From: Staphylococcus sp. Marseille-Q5304
GTDB taxonomy: Bacteria; Bacillota; Bacilli; Staphylococcales; Staphylococcaceae
DNA: 64,000 bases
Direction of reading: 5' to 3'
Assembly (NCBI RefSeq): GCF_943737015.1
Contig: NZ_CALSFP010000001.1
Span: forward strand, 1-64,000
Shown here: piece after piece, positions 7,522-15,772 of the stretch
Position numbering within the stretch: the first letter of the stretch is position 1
Layout: each line of letters begins with the position of its first letter
The notes under the pieces: generated by a model
Told to the model about the DNA's origin: nothing
Database searches by the model: none
What the model saw: only the letters and a program-made list of their open reading frames with translations
Program-made: the position numbers and the translations under genes

Positions 7522-7962
7522 ATGAAAAGGATCGATGATTTGAAAGCTGGTGTTGCAGTTATTATTTTGAATGAGGAGAACCAAGTTTTGTTGCAAAAAA
7601 GGTCCGATGTAGGACTTTGGGGTATTCCTTCAGGACATATAGAAATAGGGGAAACAGTTTCTGAAGCAGCTATTAGAGAAATAAAAGAGGAAACCAATTT
7701 AGATATTAGAATTAAAAAGCTTATAGGTGTGTACTCTGAGCCTGATTCTCAGGTTTTTACTTATCCAAATGGAAGAGTAGTGCATTTTATAACAACTTGT
7801 TTTCTTGCTGAAATTACTGGGGGTGAACTACGATGTAATTCTTCTGAGTCACAAGAAATTCAATTTTTTGAACAACAAAGTTTACCAAGAGACTTATTGA
7901 AAATGCATCCTCAATGGTTAAATGACGCCCTTGCCAATGATGACTTAGCTTTTATTCGTTAA
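7522..7962 (+). CDS. NUDIX hydrolase under riboswitch control
   Basis: This 146-residue protein has a NUDIX box at residues 38-60 (GHIEIGETVSEAAIREIKEE), with the last Gly of the consensus replaced by Asn. The box binds the divalent metal that cleaves nucleoside-diphosphate-linked substrates. PQ-type flanking elements (LLQKRSDVGLWGIPSG) suggest an ADP-ribose- or (d)NTP-type substrate. AGGAGG at 7507-7512 precedes ATG 7522. It is monocistronic behind a ykkC-family riboswitch, so its product may clear the nucleotide that the RNA senses. Confidence 0.88.
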   Translation: MKRIDDLKAGVAVIILNEENQVLLQKRSDVGLWGIPSGHIEIGETVSEAAIREIKEETNLDIRIKKLIGVYSEPDSQVFTYPNGRVVHFITTCFLAEITGGELRCNSSESQEIQFFEQQSLPRDLLKMHPQWLNDALANDDLAFIR

Positions 7963-8213
7963 AAAGTAAATCCTTGTTAAGTTAACGGGGGGATTAGTAA
8001 AAAGAGGGGTTCAGATAAAAAATTCCACACTATTTTCCGATTACCCATTTTAAATTAAGGGGATTTGTGTCAAAAACGATCTTTTTTGATACCGTATATT
8101 TTAACTATTTTTAATCATAATAAAGAACAAAAATTCTCTATATACATGGCAAATTAAATGGTTAGTTAACATAATAAATTTTTATAAGCGCTTATTGCGT
8201 TAAATTTACAATA
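7963..8213. other. intergenic, no gene seen
   Basis: An AT-rich stretch between the NUDIX gene and a convergent transporter remnant. Only a short inverted repeat is visible (AAGCGCTTATTGCG near 8188-8201). I see no ORF or RNA. Confidence 0.4.
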
Positions 8214-8629
8214 TTATTTTTGAATTTCTCGACTTTTAAACATATGTTGATACTCTATTTTTTCGATTTGTGGTAATAATCTATATGGTTTTGATATATA
8301 GAAAATTAAACTTGCAATAATAAATAACCCACCACCTATAACTAGAGTAAAATTAATGCCTATGTTTTTTACAAGTAGGCCACCTATAAAACTACCCGCG
8401 GGTAAAGAAATTGCTGAAATACTTGTTATAATCGTAGTTAATCTAGCTAGCATATGTTCCGGAATAACTTTTTGTTGTATAGAAGCCAAGGAGACATTGC
8501 TGATACTAATTGTTATAAAGGCTACAGGAAATAAAATTATAAAACCGATACTAGGAATATAATTTATTATAATTAATATTAATCCTGATGTGATATTTAA
8601 GAGTATAAGTAATTTCCCATATCCAATAT
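8214..8629 (-). pseudogene. MFS efflux transporter, C-terminal fragment
   Basis: About 138 codons remain, with four membrane segments. The motif ASIQQKVIPEHMLARLTTI resembles DHA3-type drug efflux pumps (macrolide or antimicrobial exporters). The 5' part is replaced by the 148-bp miniature element whose terminus begins at 8630, so translation would have to start inside that element (Met near 8660). The original protein would have had about 400 residues. Confidence 0.75.
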
Positions 8630-8777
8630 GGTTCTGTTGCAAAGTTAAAATTATATGCACATCTATACAAAACTATAAAAGCAAATATTGTTTTAACAGT
8701 AAAGAGTTTTGTTAGTATTAATTATTTTTCGTTTTTTAGTATAAATATTACATGATTTTTAACTTTGCAACAGAACC
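8630..8777. mobile_element. 148-bp miniature element with IS431-like ends (MITE-like)
   Basis: Perfect 21-base terminal inverted repeats begin GGTTCTGTTGCAAAGTTAAA. The first 17 bases equal the IS431 terminus. The interior is AT-rich and does not match IS431 or encode a transposase. It joins the remnants of two different genes, and the flanking octamers (TCCAATAT, CAATAAAG) are not identical. An IS431-family transposase could probably act on it in trans. Confidence 0.75.
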
Positions 8778-9165
8778 CAATAAAGATATATACTACAAAT
8801 ATATATGATGCTAAAGATTTATTTATAAAAAAAGCAACAGGGGATGTGACTATTATCCATAATAACAACAAAGATAAACCAAGGCTCAAAAGGTTTGATA
8901 ATCTACTTCCTTCTTTTTCAAGAAGTTTTTTACTATTAAAAATTAAAAAAACTATGAATACTAGTATTGATAAGGAAAGTATAATAAACATAGACGCTAT
9001 AATATAAATACTAAAGTTAAATATTGCTGATATATAGTAGAAAAATAGTAAACCGAAAATAAGTTGTGCTGTAGCTACAATATAAATGTTAAGTCTACTA
9101 TGCTTTTTAAACAAAATCACAGTAGTTATAATTAGAATCAATAAAAGTAATATTAAAAGATACAT
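8778..9165 (-). pseudogene. multi-spanning membrane protein (YdcF-like N-terminus), 3'-truncated
   Basis: The remaining approximately 129 codons encode four to five hydrophobic helices with a charged loop NSKKLLEKEGSRLSNLLSLG, reminiscent of the membrane domain of staphylococcal YdcF-family proteins. The catalytic DUF218 domain expected downstream is missing because the miniature element ends the gene at 8777. The ATG at 9165 follows AAGGGGG. The family call is tentative. Confidence 0.5.
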
Positions 9166-9248
9166 ATATGTCCCCCTTATCTTTAACTCTATTTTCTACA
9201 AATATATCACATTCTTGTATTCCAATATAAAATTACATATTAGTAATT

Positions 9249-9264
9249 CTAACAATATTGTTAG
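9249..9264. promoter_or_regulatory. perfect 16-bp palindrome upstream of the immunity ABC operon
   Basis: CTAACAATATTGTTAG reads the same on both strands and lies 61 bases before the first ABC gene, close to likely promoter bases. It could be an operator for an unlinked or nearby regulator. The regulator is not known. Confidence 0.45.
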
Positions 9265-9325
9265 GCTGTATATACTTTTTATATGTTAAACTTTAATAAA
9301 TTAAATCTTAAAGGAGGATTAAATT

Positions 9326-10021
9326 GTGGATTATTATAAAATAGAAACCCAAAAATTAACTAAGCAATTTAAAAAAGAAACTATTTTAAAAGACATCAAT
9401 TTAAAAGTCTATCCTAATGAAGTTTATGGACTTTTAGGAATTAATGGAGCTGGTAAATCTACTTTGATGAAAATTATATGTGGAATATTGCCACAGACAA
9501 ATGGTGATGTCTATTTAGACGGTTCCCCCTTAACCAGACAAGAATTAACCAATATTGGTTCTTTAATAGAATCTCCTCCAACATATAATCATTTGAGCGC
9601 ACAAGACAACTTAAAAGTTGTAGCATTGAATGAAAATATCGACTTCAGTGAAATACCTAAAGTTCTGGATCTTGTTAACTTAGATGTTGATCCTAAAAAA
9701 AAGGTGAAAAATTTTTCTTTAGGGATGAAACAACGTTTAGGTATAGCTATGGCACTAATAAAGAAACCGAAGTTGTTAGTTTTAGATGAACCATCTAATG
9801 GGCTAGATCCTTATGGCATTCAAGAATTAAGAGACTTATTAAAAAACTTAACAAAGTCAAATACCAGTGTTATTATTTCAAGTCACATCCTTTCTGAAAT
9901 ACAGCAATTAGCTGATCATATAGGAATTATTCATAATGGCAAGTTAGAATATCAAGAAAAAAATAAAACTGATGAAAATCTTGAAGAAATATTCTTTAAT
10001 ATAACAAAAGGGGGTAGATAG
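9326..10021 (+). CDS. lantibiotic-immunity ABC transporter ATPase (EpiF/MutF type)
   Basis: This 231-residue ATPase has Walker A GINGAGKST (38-46), a Q-loop replaced by the Glu-containing SLIESPPTY typical of lantibiotic self-protection ATPases, the signature FSLGMKQR and Walker B LLVLDEP, plus SSHILSE. It energises removal of lantibiotics from the membrane. The GTG start at 9326 follows AAAGGAGG (9310-9317). The two permeases follow with spacings of 1 base and -11 bases, so the three form one operon. No lantibiotic structural or modification genes are nearby. Confidence 0.9.
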   Translation: MDYYKIETQKLTKQFKKETILKDINLKVYPNEVYGLLGINGAGKSTLMKIICGILPQTNGDVYLDGSPLTRQELTNIGSLIESPPTYNHLSAQDNLKVVALNENIDFSEIPKVLDLVNLDVDPKKKVKNFSLGMKQRLGIAMALIKKPKLLVLDEPSNGLDPYGIQELRDLLKNLTKSNTSVIISSHILSEIQQLADHIGIIHNGKLEYQEKNKTDENLEEIFFNITKGGR

Positions 10022-10022
10022 T

Positions 10023-10787
10023 ATGAGTTTATTAAAAGCTGAGGCTTTAAAGTTCAAAAATACTACCGCTATGTATATATTATTTTTATCACCTTTGTTT
10101 TTTTTAGCATTCGCATTATTTACTGCTTTATTTGCTCAAAGCAGTCCTAACCAACATGATTTATCTCCATTCTTATCTCTATTATTTAATTTGTGGCCAT
10201 ATTTTGTCATGCCAATTATTATATGCATTTCTTGTAGCTCAATGATTGGTATAGAGAAAAGAAATAGCTTATTCAATTATTATGTAAGTAATAACTGGTC
10301 GATTAATAAGATGATTAAAAGTAAAATATTAGTTATGAGTATTGCTTTATTATTCCATACTATAATAATGTTATTTGTCGCAATGATAGGGAATTTATTG
10401 GTTGGTGGAAATTCAGTTAGTTTATTCCTTGTATTAGTCACGTTGTTTTTAGTCTTTTTTGTAAGCCTACCGCTGATACCGCTCAATTTTTTGTTTGTTA
10501 AGCGTTTTGGCGTGTTTTTTTCTATTTTTTTAAACATTGCGTTAACTATAATCAGTATTGTCTTTATCACTATTACTAAATTCTTTTGGATTCTTCCTTG
10601 GTCATATATTGGAAGAATTCCACTAATTACTTTATCATTAAACCCAAATGGTACTCTTATGAGTAAGGATAGCCCATATTTTAACGACTTAAATTCGTTA
10701 TCTTTAACCATAATAATTAGTATAATTTATTTTTCTATTTTCTTTATGTCAAATACTAAGAAAAGTTGGAATATAAATGAAAAATGA
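10023..10787 (+). CDS. lantibiotic-immunity ABC permease (EpiE/MutE type)
   Basis: This 254-residue protein has six predicted membrane helices and the family signature PWSYIGRIP followed by LNPNGTLM near residues 195-220. It starts one base after the ATPase stop, with GGGGGT upstream. As part of the FEG complex it forms half of the membrane channel. It looks intact and ends inside the next gene. Confidence 0.85.
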   Translation: MSLLKAEALKFKNTTAMYILFLSPLFFLAFALFTALFAQSSPNQHDLSPFLSLLFNLWPYFVMPIIICISCSSMIGIEKRNSLFNYYVSNNWSINKMIKSKILVMSIALLFHTIIMLFVAMIGNLLVGGNSVSLFLVLVTLFLVFFVSLPLIPLNFLFVKRFGVFFSIFLNIALTIISIVFITITKFFWILPWSYIGRIPLITLSLNPNGTLMSKDSPYFNDLNSLSLTIIISIIYFSIFFMSNTKKSWNINEK

Positions 10788-11469
10788 ACTAAAAGTAATT
10801 AATTTAAAATTTCGTACTCAGATACTAACCTATACTCCCACATTGTTCACAATTTTTTATATTACTTTTATTAATCTTTACTTAGGAGGTAACTGGAATT
10901 ATACTTCTATTTCTCAATATACCTCTAGTTTTAATGCGTTATCTTCTTTAATTATTGCTATTACTACATATCAAGTAATACATTTTGAAGAAAGTATAGG
11001 TCATTTTAACCATATACTAGGCAAATCCAAGAGAAACTTATGGGTTTGCGCAACACTTAGCTATATATTTATCAACTATTTATTTTGCTTATTAATCTCA
11101 ACAGTTAACTTTATTGTGATGACTCACAATGTAAAACTAACTTTGTTTTATGTAGCTAGTAGTTCTTTTATGAATATAATTATAATACTATTAATATTCA
11201 TAATTAGTTTATTTACGGGTAGTATTTTCTCAATGGTATCAGGGGTTGTAATTACAATATTTAATATTTATTTTGGTATAGAAATGCTTGGTGATAAATC
11301 TTGGTATTATATTCCTATCACCTATTCAACTAGATATACTTCCATGTTTATAAACAATTCAGTCCCTTTCGTTTTAACAATGTCTATTTATATTATAAGT
11401 ATAATAATGATGTTCATATGTCTTTTAGTCTTAGTTAAAAATTGGTCAGGTAGAAGTATTCAAGATTGA
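10777..11469 (+). CDS. lantibiotic-immunity ABC permease (EpiG/MutG type)
   Basis: This 230-residue, six-helix membrane protein starts 11 bases before the end of the preceding permease, indicating translational coupling. Length, order and the WYYIPITYSTRYTS segment fit the MutG/EpiG second permease. The operon ends at a strong hairpin at 11538-11569. Confidence 0.82.
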   Translation: MKNELKVINLKFRTQILTYTPTLFTIFYITFINLYLGGNWNYTSISQYTSSFNALSSLIIAITTYQVIHFEESIGHFNHILGKSKRNLWVCATLSYIFINYLFCLLISTVNFIVMTHNVKLTLFYVASSSFMNIIIILLIFIISLFTGSIFSMVSGVVITIFNIYFGIEMLGDKSWYYIPITYSTRYTSMFINNSVPFVLTMSIYIISIIMMFICLLVLVKNWSGRSIQD

Positions 11470-11537
11470 ATTTCTTATTTTGAAAAGAACACTATGTCTA
11501 CAATACTTTATTAACATAATTCTCAACAATGATTTTT

Positions 11538-11569
11538 AAACCATCTCTTTTAAAAGAGATGGTTTTTTA
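11538..11569 (+). terminator. terminator of the FEG operon
   Basis: AAACCATCTCTTTT pairs with AAAAGAGATGGTTT and is followed by T residues. Confidence 0.85.
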
Positions 11570-11675
11570 ACATGCTATTATTTCTTATTAGGAAACTTTG
11601 TTTCTTTAAGTTGTTATATAAGAAATATACCTTATTTAAAATTTCTAGTAACATTAAAGACAAGAGGTGTTATTA

Positions 11676-12779
11676 ATGATTAAAGTATCTAAAATAATCA
11701 AACAAGAACGTTTAAGACGGGTAATGACTCAAGAAGCACTAGCTGAGTATCTTAATACAACAAAAACAACTATTTCTAAGTGGGAAAATGCAACACTTTA
11801 TCCTGATATTACAATGCTACCAAAACTAGCAAAAGTCTTTAATATTTCAGTAGATGATTTGCTTAATTATAGTGTTACGATGACAGATGTAGAAGTTAAA
11901 AAAGTATCTATATCATTATCTAAGATGATCAATAGAACGAGTTATGAGGAATATATATCTACAGTGCGAGATTATTATATAAGTCATTGCAATGAATTTA
12001 AGTTTCTCAATTCATTATTAGGCATTTTGGCAAATAATATTTTGTATTGTGAGAATGAAGCACAAGTAAAAGAGACTACAAAATTAGCGCATGAAATAAT
12101 TCAAACGACAGAGGACAACTCAGAATCTATATACTTGAAAAGACATGCACAAGGATATCAAACGTTAATGTATATGTTTGAAGGAGATTATTCATCAGTT
12201 ATAGATAATACGCCCGATTTTGATTTGAAAATCGGTGAAAATGCAATACTGACCTTAGCTTATTTACAAAAAGACAATATCTCAAAAGCTAAAAACGTAA
12301 TTCAAACAGACATGTATCAATCTTTGATGATTTTCATGCATGATTTTGCTTTAATGCTTACCTATGACTTATATTCTATTCCAATAGAATCTTTAGAGTC
12401 TAAGCTTCAACATATAAATGAAGCTTTTAATGTAGATTATTTGTATCCACACCTAAGTATGAATTGTTATTATAAACTTGCATTATATTATGTTAAAAAT
12501 GATGATAATAAAGCCATTCAATATTTGAAGCAGTATTGCCAATGCTTTGATTATTTAGTTACTGACTTTGTGTATCAAAAAGATGAATTTTTTAATGAAA
12601 TCGATGAGTGGCTAAATACTTTACCGTTAGAAAATCGATTACCAGCAAATTATGAAAACACTTTGAATACAGCAAGTTCTAGGATTTTAGAAAATGAAGA
12701 TTTTATGATTTTGGATAGCTTTAAATCTATAGAAGAAGATGTACAAAGAATATATAACAAAGGAATGGAAAATAATTGA
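11676..12779 (+). CDS. XRE-family regulator with TPR-like C-terminal domain
   Basis: This 367-residue protein has an N-terminal helix-turn-helix (about residues 3-60: LRRVMTQEALAEYLNTTKTT, SKWENATLYPDI) and a long all-helical C-terminal part resembling the peptide-binding TPR domains of Rgg/PlcR-like regulators. ATG 11676 follows AGAGGTG. Its stop TGA overlaps the ATG of the YidC gene by one base (TGATG), so the two are translationally coupled. It may sense a peptide or membrane state and control the YidC operon and possibly the FEG genes. This is an inference. Confidence 0.8.
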   Translation: MIKVSKIIKQERLRRVMTQEALAEYLNTTKTTISKWENATLYPDITMLPKLAKVFNISVDDLLNYSVTMTDVEVKKVSISLSKMINRTSYEEYISTVRDYYISHCNEFKFLNSLLGILANNILYCENEAQVKETTKLAHEIIQTTEDNSESIYLKRHAQGYQTLMYMFEGDYSSVIDNTPDFDLKIGENAILTLAYLQKDNISKAKNVIQTDMYQSLMIFMHDFALMLTYDLYSIPIESLESKLQHINEAFNVDYLYPHLSMNCYYKLALYYVKNDDNKAIQYLKQYCQCFDYLVTDFVYQKDEFFNEIDEWLNTLPLENRLPANYENTLNTASSRILENEDFMILDSFKSIEEDVQRIYNKGMENN

Positions 12780-13585
12780 TGCATAGAAAAAAGCTAACAG
12801 CATTACTATTATTAAGTTTCACTTTGCTTTCAGCTTGTGATTATTCAAAGTCAGAAAATAGAAATAGCTTTTTCTATAATACTTTTGCAGCTCCTATGGA
12901 TCATCTTTTACATTGGTTAGGTTCTATATTTGATAATAATTATGGTTTAGCAATAATTGCAATCGTGTTAATCGTTAGAGTTATCATGTTGCCTTTCATG
13001 TTAGCTCAATCTAAAAATGGGCATTTGATGCGTAAGAAAATGGAAATTGTGAAGCCTGAATTAACTAAGATACAAGAGAGAATAAAAAATGCACATACAC
13101 AAGAAGAAAAAATAGCTGCGAATCAAGAAATGATGAATAAATACAAAGAATATAATATGAATCCTATGAAGACAATGCTAGGATGCTTGCCACTTCTAAT
13201 ACAAATGCCTGTTTTATTTGGACTGTACGTTTCATTAAAATGGCCTTCGAGTGGTGGTTTAACTGAACATACTGATTTTCTTTGGTTTAACTTAACACAG
13301 CCTGATATTTGGATTACTATAATCGCTGGTATTTTGTACATTGTACAACCCTTAATAAATATGGCAAATATGCCTGAAGAACAACGTTCTATAGGTTATA
13401 TAATGGCGATTATTTCTCCTATATTCATCATATATATTTCAATCACCTCGGCGTCGGCTTTAGGGTTATATTGGACAATTAATGCTGCATTTTTGATTAT
13501 TCAAATGTTCTTTTCAAATAAGTATTATTCAAATTTAGCTACAAAAGAGGCTAATCAATTGAAAAGAAAAATTAAAAATAATTAG
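12779..13585 (+). CDS. yidC: second membrane insertase, YidC/Oxa1 family lipoprotein
   Basis: This 268-residue insertase has a lipoprotein signal ending LLSAC (Cys20), then the five-helix YidC core with the conserved groove arginine (Arg67 in IVLIVRVIMLPF), a charged coiled hairpin at 85-130 and a basic tail. YidC proteins insert small membrane proteins alone or with Sec. Staphylococci already have a chromosomal yidC, so this is an extra mobile copy. Coupling to a regulator and proximity to peptide-immunity genes suggest conditional expression under membrane stress. Confidence 0.9.
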   Translation: MHRKKLTALLLLSFTLLSACDYSKSENRNSFFYNTFAAPMDHLLHWLGSIFDNNYGLAIIAIVLIVRVIMLPFMLAQSKNGHLMRKKMEIVKPELTKIQERIKNAHTQEEKIAANQEMMNKYKEYNMNPMKTMLGCLPLLIQMPVLFGLYVSLKWPSSGGLTEHTDFLWFNLTQPDIWITIIAGILYIVQPLINMANMPEEQRSIGYIMAIISPIFIIYISITSASALGLYWTINAAFLIIQMFFSNKYYSNLATKEANQLKRKIKNN

Positions 13586-13631
13586 CATGGTTGCCAAGTA
13601 TAGTTATCTTTAAAACATTCGTTTTTGACAC

Positions 13632-13663
13632 AAAACCTCTTAACTATAAATTAGGAGGTTTTT
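13632..13663 (+). terminator. terminator after the YidC gene
   Basis: AAAACCTC and GAGGTTTTT flank an AT-rich loop, followed by T residues. Confidence 0.6.
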
Positions 13664-13819
13664 CTTGGATATTTAAGTCTATAAACTTGTGCTATAATCA
13701 ATGTATCATAAATATCAAAAATCATGAGTTTTTAGACGATGAGAGACGCGTTTATTTGCATCGAGAATTAGATTACGTTAATAAGTACCCATAAAACGAT
13801 TAAAAGAGGTGGTATTCAA

Positions 13820-14374
13820 ATGGCTAAAATTGGTTATGCACGTGTATCAACACAAGATCAAAGTCTTGATGGACAGATTGATACACTTGAGGAATATGGT
13901 TGTGAACGTATCTTTAGCGAGAAAGCGAGTGGCCGTAAAACGAATAGAACAGAACTTGATAAATGCTTAGATTATTTACGTGAGGGAGATATTCTAGTGA
14001 TTTATAAACTAGATCGTCTTGGACGTACAACGAAACAATTAATTGAGTTATCACAATGGTTAGATGAAAACAGCATTGACTTACATATTATAGATATGAA
14101 CGTATCAACGAAAGATGCGATGGGCAAGATGTTCTTTACCATGATGAGTGCTTTTGCGGAACTTGAAGCTAACCTACTAAGTGAACGTACGAAAAAAGGA
14201 CTAGAAGCTGCGAGAGCAAGAGGCCGAAAAGGCGGCAGACCTTCATTGCCTGACCATAAGAAAAGAGAAATTAAATTTCTATACGATGAACAAAAACTTA
14301 CAGGCGAAGAGATTGCTAAAAGCACTGGAGTAAGTCGTTCTACAGTGTATCGAACTGTGAAGGAAAATAAATAA
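13820..14374 (+). CDS. serine resolvase/invertase (Bin3/Sin-like)
   Basis: This 184-residue small serine recombinase has catalytic Ser10 in GYARVSTQDQS, KLDRLGRTT near residues 66-74, the E-helix segment MFFTMMSAFAELEANLLSERT and a C-terminal Hin-type helix-turn-helix (GEEIAKSTGVSRSTVYR). Such proteins resolve plasmid multimers or cointegrates at a res site, normally just upstream. The about 120 bases before the gene are AT-rich, with TATAAT at 13693-13698 as a possible -10. It is typical of staphylococcal multiresistance plasmids. Confidence 0.92.
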   Translation: MAKIGYARVSTQDQSLDGQIDTLEEYGCERIFSEKASGRKTNRTELDKCLDYLREGDILVIYKLDRLGRTTKQLIELSQWLDENSIDLHIIDMNVSTKDAMGKMFFTMMSAFAELEANLLSERTKKGLEAARARGRKGGRPSLPDHKKREIKFLYDEQKLTGEEIAKSTGVSRSTVYRTVKENK

Positions 14375-14391
14375 AAGAGGAGTTTTATTAA

Positions 14392-14871
14392 ATGAGTTCG
14401 CTAATTTTTTGGCTTTCATTTTGTATTGTAATAATTTTTTTATTTACAATACACTATTACGTAGCTATAGAATCAGGTTTAACTAATTTTTCCTTTGTGA
14501 TTTCTCTATCTTGTATTTTGCTTTGGGTAATAGGATATGGAGGATCTAGCATTTGGATTTTAAAAAACTATTCAGACAAATTCGAGTTGTTCTTTACTAA
14601 TTGGAATATCATTTGGTCTTTATTACTCATTACAAATCATAAAAACGTTTATAAAGTTATGAAATTTAATACAAATTTTCAAGAGTACAGTAAACAGATT
14701 AATAGGTCCTCAATTAAAGCTAAAGATTTAAATTCAAATGATAGACATAAAATTTATTATCTTATAGAACAAAACGATAGAGAAAGTATTAATGAATTTT
14801 ATGCCGTAAACATTATCTCTTACATAGTAGTATTATTAATAGTTATTTCCATATATATTGGAATATTATAA
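14392..14871 (+). CDS. membrane protein of unknown function
   Basis: This 159-residue protein has three N-terminal hydrophobic segments (about 3-22, 29-56, 65-83), a polar middle and one C-terminal segment (138-158). No family is recognised. It starts 17 bases after the resolvase with AAAGAGGAG upstream, so it may be cotranscribed. A hairpin at 14883-14912 ends the unit. Confidence 0.6.
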   Translation: MSSLIFWLSFCIVIIFLFTIHYYVAIESGLTNFSFVISLSCILLWVIGYGGSSIWILKNYSDKFELFFTNWNIIWSLLLITNHKNVYKVMKFNTNFQEYSKQINRSSIKAKDLNSNDRHKIYYLIEQNDRESINEFYAVNIISYIVVLLIVISIYIGIL

Positions 14872-14882
14872 CTAAATTTTTT

Positions 14883-14912
14883 ACTAGTTACAGTTATCAT
14901 AACCGTAACTAG
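14883..14912 (+). terminator. hairpin after the 159-residue membrane protein
   Basis: ACTAGTTAC pairs with GTAACTAGT around AGTTATCATAAC, followed by TTTATTTG. Confidence 0.65.
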
Positions 14913-15076
14913 TTTATTTGTATGACTAGAGTGTACCCTTAATAGTATAATCTTTTTGACAATATATACACTTTTTTTAATTTAAATAGTATCAATATCA
15001 CACAATACTATATATTTACAATTGTTTGTTTGATAATATTGATATATAAGTCACAAAACCAAAAAGGGGGAATACT

Positions 15077-15772
15077 ATGGAATTATTAACTTTGAACGAA
15101 ATTAGTAAAAATATCAAAAGTAAAAAAATTCTAAAAGATGTATCTTTCACACTAAACAGTGGCGATATTATTGGATTAGTAGGTGGGAATGGTGCAGGAA
15201 AGACAACGTTAATGAAGGTTATTTTAGGTCTATCCAGCTATCAATCTGGGACTCTAAAATCACATACTTTAAATAAAAGTAATGATATAGGTGCTTTAAT
15301 TGAAAATCCTGGATTATATCCATTTCTTACTGGTTTTGAAAATATGAAGCTTATTAATGAAGATAAAGACACAAGTAATATTCAGCAAATTGTTGATAAG
15401 TTAGAAATGAATGATTTTATACATAGTAAAGCAAAAACTTATTCATTAGGAATGAAACAAAAGCTAGGTATCGCTCTGGCACTTTTAAATCATCCTAAAT
15501 TAGTTATTTTAGATGAACCAATGAACGGCTTAGATCCAAAAGCCGTAAAAAATGTGAGAGAGACGATTATAGACTTTAAAAATCAAGGTGTAACTTTTTT
15601 AATATCTAGTCATATTTTAAGTGAACTTGTAAAAGTTACAGACTCAATTTTAATTATTGATAAAGGTAAAATTATTAAAGAGACTACTATGGAAGAATTG
15701 AACCAATCAAATGAAAGTGATTTAGAAAATATATTACTTAATATTATTGATCAAAAGGGGGAACAATCGTAA
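15077..15772 (+). CDS. ABC transporter ATPase (BcrA/lantibiotic-protection-like)
   Basis: This 231-residue ATPase has Walker A GGNGAGKTT (about 37-45), the Glu-loop variant GALIENPGLYPFLT, the signature YSLGMKQKLG, Walker B LVILDEP and ISSHILSE. The Glu-loop is shared with bacitracin- and lantibiotic-resistance ATPases. AAAGGGGG precedes the ATG. It overlaps the permease by one base (TAATG). A second peptide-protection system next to EpiFEG-type genes suggests a resistance island. The substrate is unknown. Confidence 0.85.
   Translation: MELLTLNEISKNIKSKKILKDVSFTLNSGDIIGLVGGNGAGKTTLMKVILGLSSYQSGTLKSHTLNKSNDIGALIENPGLYPFLTGFENMKLINEDKDTSNIQQIVDKLEMNDFIHSKAKTYSLGMKQKLGIALALLNHPKLVILDEPMNGLDPKAVKNVRETIIDFKNQGVTFLISSHILSELVKVTDSILIIDKGKIIKETTMEELNQSNESDLENILLNIIDQKGEQS

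Noticed and set aside
8778..9289. Plus-strand frames opposite the YdcF-like remnant
   Set aside because: The minus strand has the ribosome site and helical membrane pattern; plus frames are shadows.
13591..13794. 67-residue frame upstream of the resolvase
   Set aside because: It crosses the YidC-gene terminator and the likely resolvase promoter/res region; composition is not protein-like.
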